Below, piece by piece: positions 7,635 through 12,849 of a DNA stretch of 12,849 bases. The stretch lies in assembly GCA_002422945.1 (NCBI GenBank), contig DITW01000025.1, forward strand, positions 28,555 to 41,403. Reading direction: 5' to 3'. The notes beneath the pieces are model-generated. The model was given only the letters and a program-made list of their open reading frames with translations. It ran no database searches and had not been told where the DNA came from. Position 1 is the first letter of the stretch, and each line of letters opens with the position of its first letter. Source of the stretch: Sphingomonadales bacterium UBA6174. GTDB taxonomy: Bacteria > Pseudomonadota > Alphaproteobacteria > Sphingomonadales > Sphingomonadaceae. A program made the position numbers and the translations under genes.

Positions 7635-7673
7635 TTTATTTCTATTATTTGATATTGTTATATTTTAGGCCAA
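7635..7673 (-). promoter_or_regulatory. AT-rich island with possible internal promoter
   Basis: Thirty of the 33 bases at 7635-7667 are A or T, in otherwise GC-rich DNA, between the PEPC-like gene and the 25-codon frame. On the minus strand TTGGCC (7673-7668) and AATAAT (7649-7644) are separated by 18 bases, a weak match to a sigma-70 type promoter; TATAAC (7662-7657) is a second -10 candidate. It would drive the transporter, antiporter and pgi. No clear operator palindrome was seen. Confidence 0.35.
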
Positions 7674-7683
7674 CATACAGATG

Positions 7684-10458
7684 TTATCCATGTGCGCCGA
7701 AATGATTGGCAATGGCGGTGCTGATCCGCAGGCAAAGCTGATTGGCGCGCGCAATCGGATCGATAAAATCGCGCTGAATCGCGGCATAGGCCTGGGCCTC
7801 ACCATCCGGATAATCGCCCGGTTCATCGACGTTGAAATCCTCAATCGATGGTGCGGACACCGGAAAGGCGCGGCGCAGCAACGTAACGGCCTCATCAATC
7901 CTGAGCGTGAAGATCATTTCCAATATGTCGTCGCGGCTGATGTCATTGCTGCGTGAAAAGACCGGGATTTGCACGGCGCGCAGGAACATGTGCTGCATTA
8001 ACGCGAGGCGCAACGCATGCAATACGCCCAGAGACCGCCGCGTTTCCTCGCGTGCCGGATCGGGCGGGATGATGTCCTTCAATCGCGCCAGCAGCCGGTG
8101 CAATTTCAGCCCATCGACCCGTAAGCGCGATGCCATGCGGCGGAATTGCCCGGTGCGGTCATCGCTTTCCAATTGTTCCGCCAGCGCGAGACAGGGGCGC
8201 TGGAGATGGTTCTCGGTCCCGCGATAGGGGCGACTGGCCCAATAGGCCGAGTTGAACAATTCGCCATAAGCCGCGACCGTCTTGATACTGGCCAGCGCAT
8301 TGGCCGCGCCGATCATCCGCACCAATTGCCGACCGCGCACCGATCGGTCGAGCAGGGACGCGATGATCTCTTCATCCTCGCCCGCCGCCGTGCCGATCCC
8401 GGAAATGACGTTCACCGGATAGCCGAGCTGTTGCAGCACCGCATTATGCGGAATGGCGCGAATTTGCCGCAGGTTCATTTCGCGGTCGGCGGATAGATCG
8501 GACTGGCGGCGCGATTTGCGCGAGCCGGTTTCATTGAGCATCCCCAGCCCAAAGGCGGTGATCGCGCGGGCATAGGTGCGTGACGCGAGATAATCGCGCT
8601 GGACCCGACGGATGCCGCGATAGAAATCGAGGCTGAGATCGGTGCGGTCGTAAAAGGGATCGTCATCCGCCTCAATCGGTGCGAGCTGGACCTCGGCAAT
8701 CCGACTGAGCGTCGCCAATGCCAGCGCCGGGGTGCGGAAAAAGAGGAAGCCATCGCCGCCTTGGAAGCTGACCTCCAATTCTGTTTCGATGTTCGCCTGA
8801 TGGAATTCGCCGCGCGCCCAATGGCTCATCGGATAGGTCAGGCGATCCGCCATCGACGCCGGATGCGCGCCCCGGCCCATGGATTCGCCATGGGTGTTGA
8901 AAATGAGCGCGCGGACATCGCTCAAGCCATGTTCCGCCATCAATTGCGCCAGCCGCCCTTGCAAGCGTTCAATCGCCAGCGCCGCCGGGATTTGCCCGAC
9001 GAACCGCCCCGCATCGGAAAAGCCGGTCTGGATCGACACGCGTCCGCGCTGGCGGGCATAGGCCCGATAGCTCGGTTCCCCCAACATCGCGTCGAGGAAG
9101 CGCGCGCCATGTTCCATCGCGGTTTCGGTTTCGAACAAGGGCGACACATCGACGCGGTGATCGACCCCGAATAATTTGGCGAAATACAGCGCGGCCAGCA
9201 CCGTTTGCGGCTGTTCGCATTCGGCGATCAACATGCGGATCGGCGCATCCGCATCGACATGGCGGATGATCTGGGCAATGGCGAGGAACTGCCGGACAGC
9301 GGTCGTGCTTTCAATCGCCAGCGCCGCGAAATTGCTGCGGAGCGGTTGCACCTCATCCAACAGGGTTCGCAATCGTTGCAATGCGGTCCCGCTTGCGAGA
9401 TCGAGGACATTGTCCTTGTCGATCCGGCGGCGGATGGCGTTGTGCAATTGGGCGCTGTTCACCCGGAAATGAATCCAGCCCATGCCAAGGCCATCGGCCT
9501 CCATCGCACAGGCCAAGGTCAACAAGTCGATGGCCTGTGGCGTGGCTGCATTGGCGGCTATGGTGCGCAATTCGGCGATGATGGGGCCAAGCGACAGTAA
9601 TTTGTCTGGATGGGGCGCGGTGAATATATTGGCCGAAGCGGATAGAGCGGCGGGGTCGGTTAAGTCGGTCGCCAGCAACGCCGCCATGTCGCGGCTATAT
9701 GCGGCGGCGCGGGTCAGGCGGTCGGCCAGATCATCCAGCCCCGCCTGAGCGGCGCTTGTCGCATAGCCTGCCAGCCGTTCGGCCTTTTCCTCCAGCCGGA
9801 ATGAGATGCTCGTCGCCCAGCCGATGTCGGTGCGGCCATCCATGTCATAGCCGACCCAAGTCGCCAGCCGATATAATATGGGCGCGACCTGTTGATATTC
9901 ATGGGGCCAGCGCTTGGCCGCGACATCAAGCACGATGCGGTGCAATTGGTCGCGGGCCTCGGCGGCGGCGCGCATTGCGGCGATGGCTTGGGCATGTTCG
10001 CTGGCAAGGGTGATCGGCTCCTTGCCACCGGGCAGGGTGCAGATGGCGGGCGTAACCGATCCACTGCTGGCCGCGCCCGCAATCGCTTCGCTTTCATTGC
10101 CGCTCAATAAAAAGGTCGGGTGGCCGGTGAAGACATTATGCAGCAAGGGCCGCGACCAGCGCGCGCAATAGGCGTTGAAATCGCCGCTGGCCGCGACCTG
10201 TTCCGCCAAGGCGCGAAAGGCGCGGAGGTTGGTCGCGGGATCGACCGGGGCAATCAGTCGGTGCAGCCGGGACGCGCGGCTTTGCAGCGCCTCGCATTCC
10301 AGCCCGGCAATGATCTGATCGAGATCGCCAAGCCCTGTCACCCCTTGTTCAAGGTCCCGGGAAATATCGATACCCAGTTGGAACACCGGGTTGAACAACG
10401 GCGTTTGCGCGGTCAGCGCATGCAGTTCATTCAGGCGATCCCGGAACCTGTCGGTCAT
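7684..10458 (-). CDS. Divergent phosphoenolpyruvate carboxylase-like protein
   Basis: Homologous to bacterial-type PEP carboxylase (PEP + bicarbonate to oxaloacetate) over its whole 924 residues, but with altered active-site motifs. Kept: the N-terminal histidine in VFTGHPTF (H113; family VxTAHPTE), an arginine in FRVNS (R332; family RQES), the metal ligand in SPLFETE (E443), the metal ligand in GFSDAGR (D482), the second arginine of the GRGG loop (R529), RAIP (R667), and a trace of YxDPxNxLQ as IDPIARANQL near the C-terminus. Changed: the FHGRGG loop reads FNTHGE (catalytic His to N521, Arg to H523), the YSDSxKD lysine is R485, GDRDGNP reads YDMDGRTD, TEQGE is not recognisable, and the terminal RNTG is replaced by GAHG. 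The frame is intact, so this is not simple decay. ATG 10458 is chosen because it overlaps the eda stop (ATGA) and has GGGAG eight bases upstream; ATG 10473 lacks such a site. It may be an enzyme with other chemistry or a regulator. Confidence 0.8.
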   Translation of the reverse strand: MTDRFRDRLNELHALTAQTPLFNPVFQLGIDISRDLEQGVTGLGDLDQIIAGLECEALQSRASRLHRLIAPVDPATNLRAFRALAEQVAASGDFNAYCARWSRPLLHNVFTGHPTFLLSGNESEAIAGAASSGSVTPAICTLPGGKEPITLASEHAQAIAAMRAAAEARDQLHRIVLDVAAKRWPHEYQQVAPILYRLATWVGYDMDGRTDIGWATSISFRLEEKAERLAGYATSAAQAGLDDLADRLTRAAAYSRDMAALLATDLTDPAALSASANIFTAPHPDKLLSLGPIIAELRTIAANAATPQAIDLLTLACAMEADGLGMGWIHFRVNSAQLHNAIRRRIDKDNVLDLASGTALQRLRTLLDEVQPLRSNFAALAIESTTAVRQFLAIAQIIRHVDADAPIRMLIAECEQPQTVLAALYFAKLFGVDHRVDVSPLFETETAMEHGARFLDAMLGEPSYRAYARQRGRVSIQTGFSDAGRFVGQIPAALAIERLQGRLAQLMAEHGLSDVRALIFNTHGESMGRGAHPASMADRLTYPMSHWARGEFHQANIETELEVSFQGGDGFLFFRTPALALATLSRIAEVQLAPIEADDDPFYDRTDLSLDFYRGIRRVQRDYLASRTYARAITAFGLGMLNETGSRKSRRQSDLSADREMNLRQIRAIPHNAVLQQLGYPVNVISGIGTAAGEDEEIIASLLDRSVRGRQLVRMIGAANALASIKTVAAYGELFNSAYWASRPYRGTENHLQRPCLALAEQLESDDRTGQFRRMASRLRVDGLKLHRLLARLKDIIPPDPAREETRRSLGVLHALRLALMQHMFLRAVQIPVFSRSNDISRDDILEMIFTLRIDEAVTLLRRAFPVSAPSIEDFNVDEPGDYPDGEAQAYAAIQRDFIDPIARANQLCLRISTAIANHFGAHG

Positions 10459-11069
10459 GCGCTTAGCTCCCATGCGGCACGTGCGGCGGCCTCAATCGTG
10501 GCTTCATCTGGTGCGCCCTTGGGGACGAGCCAGCTTCCGCCGACGCACAATACCTGTTCAATCGCGAGCCAATCCGGGGCTGTGGTCTGGGTAATCCCGC
10601 CGGTCGGGCAGAATTTGGCCTGACCGAACGGGCCGCCCAATGCCTTTAACGCCGGGATGCCGCCGGAGGTCGCCGCCGGGAAGAATTTGAAATGCGTCAA
10701 CCCAAGGTCCAACCCGCGCATGATGTCGCTGGCATTGGCCGTGCCGGGCAGGAACGGAATGCCGCTCGCGACCGCCGCCTTGCCCAAGGGTTCGGTCAGG
10801 CCCGGCGAGACGATGAATTCTGCGCCCGCATCAATGCTGACGCGCAAATCCGCCTCGTTCAACACGGTTCCCGCGCCGACAATCGCGCCGTCGACCTTTT
10901 TCATCTCGCGGATCACATCAAGGGCAGCGGCCGTGCGTAATGTCACCTCCAACACCCGCAAGCCCCCTTTTACCAGCGCCCGCGCAATCGGTTGGGCGTG
11001 GGCCGCATCCTCGATCACCAGTACCGGGATAACGGGGGCAGTCCGCATGATCTGTTCAATCGGGGTCAT
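10455..11069 (-). CDS. eda: 2-dehydro-3-deoxy-phosphogluconate (KDPG) aldolase
   Basis: This is the last enzyme of the Entner-Doudoroff route; it splits KDPG into pyruvate and glyceraldehyde 3-phosphate in the cytoplasm. The 204-residue protein is a single TIM barrel of the usual length. Visible landmarks are PVLVIEDAAHAQPIARAL near the N-terminus, the active-site glutamate in VLEVTLRT (E41), GAGTVLN (65-71), the phosphate-site region PGTANASD, and the Schiff-base lysine in FKFFPA (K128). CPTGGI and VGGSWLVP follow and complete the phosphate site. The start is ATG 11069, which overlaps the glk stop as ATGA and has AAGGAA eight bases upstream. A much longer in-frame extension to 11369 would run through glk and is not real. 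The gene also overlaps the following PEPC-like start by four bases, so glk, eda and the PEPC-like gene look translationally coupled. Confidence 0.96.
   Translation of the reverse strand: MTPIEQIMRTAPVIPVLVIEDAAHAQPIARALVKGGLRVLEVTLRTAAALDVIREMKKVDGAIVGAGTVLNEADLRVSIDAGAEFIVSPGLTEPLGKAAVASGIPFLPGTANASDIMRGLDLGLTHFKFFPAATSGGIPALKALGGPFGQAKFCPTGGITQTTAPDWLAIEQVLCVGGSWLVPKGAPDEATIEAAARAAWELSA
10467..10471 (-). promoter_or_regulatory. Ribosome binding site that sets the PEPC-like start
   Basis: GGGAG is followed by eight bases and then ATG 10458 on the minus strand. It lies inside the end of eda. The in-frame ATG at 10473 overlaps this site and has none of its own. Confidence 0.5.
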
Positions 11070-12046
11070 GCTGTATGTTCCTTGGCAAAGGCCGCAGCGG
11101 CGCCGAACAGGCCGGGCTGGGCATGGGTGATGAGTTTGACCGGTATCGACGCCATCATCGCATCGAACCGGCCTTTGGCGCGGAAGCGGTCGGCAAAGCC
11201 GGAGCGCAGCAGCACGTCCTTGATGCGCAGCCCAAGGCCCCCCGCGATCACGACGCTGTTGCCACCTTGGACCAGTGTCATGTCCCCGGCGATGCTGCCG
11301 AGCGACATGCAAAACCGGTCGATGGCGGCGGTGGCGAGGCTGTCTGTGCCGTCCAGCCCCAAGGTCCATGTCTGGCGGTCGTCCATTTGTTGAATCGCAC
11401 GGCCTTCGATCCCGGCCAGCGTTTCGTAAATGTCGACAAGGCCGGGGCCGGACACCACACGCTCAACCGACACGCGGCGATAACGCTGGCGCAACCGCGC
11501 CAAAATCGCGTCTTCGATGCTGTCCAATGGCGCGAAATCAATATGCCCGCCCTCGGTCGCCTGCACATGATAGCCCGTGGCTTGATGCAGGACATGGGCA
11601 ACGCCAAGGCCGGTGCCGGGGCCGATGATGCTGGTGACGCCATTACGCGGCAACGGGCTTTGCGGGCCGCAGAGATGGACGAAATGTTCATCCCCTGCTT
11701 GGGCGACCGCATGGCCGACCGCCTCGAAATCATTGACCAACACATGGGCATCGACGCCCAGTTTTTCATCAATCATCGCCGGGCGGATGATCCACGGATT
11801 ATTGGTGAGTTTCAACACATCGCCCCGGATCGGGCAGGCGATGGCGATGGCGGCAGCGCGGGGCAATGGCCCGCCGATTTGCCGCCCGAATTCTTCATAG
11901 GCGGTTTGGAGGCTGGCGTGTTCGGCGGTTTTCAGCGTCACCGCCTCGCCCAAGGAGACGACCCTGCCGCCCGCAACTTCGGCCAAGGCGAACCGCGCAT
12001 GCGTGCCGCCAATATCGACCGCGACAATTTGGGTCGGGCGCGCCAT
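11066..12046 (-). CDS. glk: Glucokinase (Glk family)
   Basis: This cytoplasmic enzyme phosphorylates glucose with ATP to glucose 6-phosphate, feeding the Entner-Doudoroff genes around it. The 326 residues fit the proteobacterial Glk family rather than the ROK family. Landmarks are the N-terminal phosphate loop VAVDIGGTHARFAL (about residues 8-21), the sugar-site aspartate region LVNDFEAVGHAV, GPGTGLGVAHVL, EGGHIDFAP, ERVVSGPGLVDIYE and the adenosine-binding GGNSVVIAGGLGLRI. The first ATG overlaps the last base of the edd stop (TAATG), and the last four bases overlap eda. There is no strong ribosome binding site, only a G-rich stretch, which fits reinitiation after edd. The edd-glk order is the one known from Zymomonas. 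The presence of glk and a proton-coupled sugar transporter suggests sugar entry without a phosphotransferase system. Confidence 0.95.
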   Translation of the reverse strand: MARPTQIVAVDIGGTHARFALAEVAGGRVVSLGEAVTLKTAEHASLQTAYEEFGRQIGGPLPRAAAIAIACPIRGDVLKLTNNPWIIRPAMIDEKLGVDAHVLVNDFEAVGHAVAQAGDEHFVHLCGPQSPLPRNGVTSIIGPGTGLGVAHVLHQATGYHVQATEGGHIDFAPLDSIEDAILARLRQRYRRVSVERVVSGPGLVDIYETLAGIEGRAIQQMDDRQTWTLGLDGTDSLATAAIDRFCMSLGSIAGDMTLVQGGNSVVIAGGLGLRIKDVLLRSGFADRFRAKGRFDAMMASIPVKLITHAQPGLFGAAAAFAKEHTA

Positions 12047-12849
12047 TACAGCCCCGCCGCCGCCAGCATCGCCGATGCGCCGCGTTCCGCGCCATCCGCG
12101 CCCATCCGCATCATCGCGAACAATTCCCGGCCCGTGCCATCGGGGAGAACCGGGGCGGGGGCAGGTTGCCGCGCGGCCAATGTCGCCGCATCCACCAGCA
12201 ATTCGAGAATGCCATCATGGCCGCACAAACGGATCATGTCGCCATCACGCACGAGGCTGAGTGGCCCACCGCCCAGCGCCTCTGGCGTGCAATGGATCGC
12301 CGCTGGGATCTTGCCCGATGCGCCCGACATGCGGCCATCCGTCACCAAAGCGACCTTGAACCCCTTGTCCTGCAACACGCCCAAGGGCGGGGTTAATTTG
12401 TGCAATTCCGGCATGCCATTGGCGCGTGGGCCTTGGAAGCGGACGACGACGATCACATCATGCTGCAATTCGCCCGCCTTAAATGCGGCCTGCACGGCTT
12501 CTTGGCTATCGAACACGCGGGCGGGGGCGGTGATCTGCCAGCGTTCCTTATCCACCGCGCTGGTCTTGAATGTCGCGCGACCCAGATTGCCGGTGACGAG
12601 CCGCATCCCGCCATCGGGCAGAAATGGCGTGGCAGGCGGGCGGAGCATGGTGTCATCAAGGCTATGCGAGGGCGCGTCTTGCCAGATCAGCTCTTCGCCC
12701 TCCAGTCGGGGTTCGCGGCCATAATCGTTGAGGTCATTGCCGCCGACGGTCATGATGTCCGGATGGAGCAGGCCCGCTGCGATCAATTCGCGAATGACAA
12801 AACCCATGCCGCCCGCTGCGTGGAAATGGTTCACATCGCCCGATCCATT
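12046..12849 (-). CDS. edd: Phosphogluconate dehydratase (6-phosphogluconate dehydratase), 5' partial
   Basis: This enzyme removes water from 6-phosphogluconate to give KDPG, the defining step of the Entner-Doudoroff route. The frame runs off the window edge, so only the C-terminal 267 residues of a protein usually about 600 long are seen; the N-terminal iron-sulfur cysteines are outside. Visible landmarks are GSGDVNHFHAAGGMGF, GNLGRATFKTSAV, VVRFQGPRANGMPELHK, and the second IlvD/Edd signature ALVTDGRMSGASGKIPAAIH with its catalytic serine region. The end TGRELFAMMRMGADGAERGAS is Edd-like. Dihydroxyacid dehydratase (IlvD) is excluded by the Edd-type DVNHFHAAGG and C-terminus and by the glk-eda context. 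The TAA stop overlaps the glk start by one base. The glucose-6-phosphate dehydrogenase gene, often directly upstream, would lie beyond 12849. Confidence 0.96.
   Translation of the reverse strand, partial: NGSGDVNHFHAAGGMGFVIRELIAAGLLHPDIMTVGGNDLNDYGREPRLEGEELIWQDAPSHSLDDTMLRPPATPFLPDGGMRLVTGNLGRATFKTSAVDKERWQITAPARVFDSQEAVQAAFKAGELQHDVIVVVRFQGPRANGMPELHKLTPPLGVLQDKGFKVALVTDGRMSGASGKIPAAIHCTPEALGGGPLSLVRDGDMIRLCGHDGILELLVDAATLAARQPAPAPVLPDGTGRELFAMMRMGADGAERGASAMLAAAGL

Noticed and set aside
7672..7685. Small inverted repeat AACAT-acag-ATGTT at the end of the PEPC-like gene
   Set aside because: A 5-bp AT-rich stem without a U-run is too weak to call a terminator or operator.
7684..10458. The PEPC-like gene as a pseudogene
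   Set aside because: The frame is intact over 924 codons with no frameshift or stop, the start is coupled to eda, and many structural motifs remain, so a changed function is more likely than decay.
11070..11369. N-terminal extension of eda
   Set aside because: It is the glk sequence in another frame; the aldolase clearly begins at ATG 11069 with its own ribosome binding site.
11075..12724. 549-codon open frame on the plus strand opposite glk and edd
   Set aside because: It runs across two well-recognised genes and their junction, and its composition (Arg, Ala and Pro rich, low complexity) is that of an antisense shadow. No family is recognised in it.

Overview
The window is GC-rich, densely coded and carries chromosomal central carbon metabolism. 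It most likely comes from an alphaproteobacterium of the Sphingomonadales. The reasons are the pyruvate dehydrogenase gene order, E1 beta then E2 then E3, and an Entner-Doudoroff cluster with edd directly followed by glk, as in the zwf-edd-glk arrangement known from Zymomonas and other sphingomonads. Genus cannot be settled from this sequence alone. No rRNA, tRNA, CRISPR array, insertion sequence or phage gene was seen.

Left block, plus strand (1-3402): the 3' part of the E1 beta gene of pyruvate dehydrogenase, the complete E2 gene (overlapping E1 beta by one base), and the complete dihydrolipoamide dehydrogenase gene. This block makes acetyl-CoA from pyruvate. A perfect 12-bp hairpin at 3411-3440 lies in the short gap before the convergent right block.

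Right block, minus strand (12849 down to 3454), in transcription order: edd (its 5' end lies outside the window), glk, eda, a very divergent phosphoenolpyruvate carboxylase-like gene, a 25-codon open frame that reads as a bare signal peptide, a sugar transporter of the FHS branch of the major facilitator superfamily, a CPA2-type cation/proton antiporter without a cytosolic regulatory domain, and pgi. Most junctions are ATGA or TAATG overlaps, which points to one translationally coupled operon. The one clear break is an AT-rich island (7635-7667) after the PEPC-like gene, which may hold an internal promoter for transporter-antiporter-pgi.

Together the genes take up a hexose, phosphorylate it (glk), dehydrate 6-phosphogluconate (edd) and cleave KDPG to pyruvate and glyceraldehyde 3-phosphate (eda). 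Pgi links fructose 6-phosphate back to glucose 6-phosphate. Pyruvate then enters the convergent PDH block. The glucose-6-phosphate dehydrogenase and lactonase steps are not in the window and may lie upstream of edd.

The most unusual item is the PEPC-like protein (7684-10458). It keeps the expected metal ligands and several phosphate-binding arginines, but the family's FHGRGG loop has become FNTHGE, the YSDSxKD lysine is an arginine, and the C-terminal RNTG is gone. It is unlikely to be an ordinary PEP carboxylase. The signal-peptide-only frame just before the transporter is the second item worth checking.
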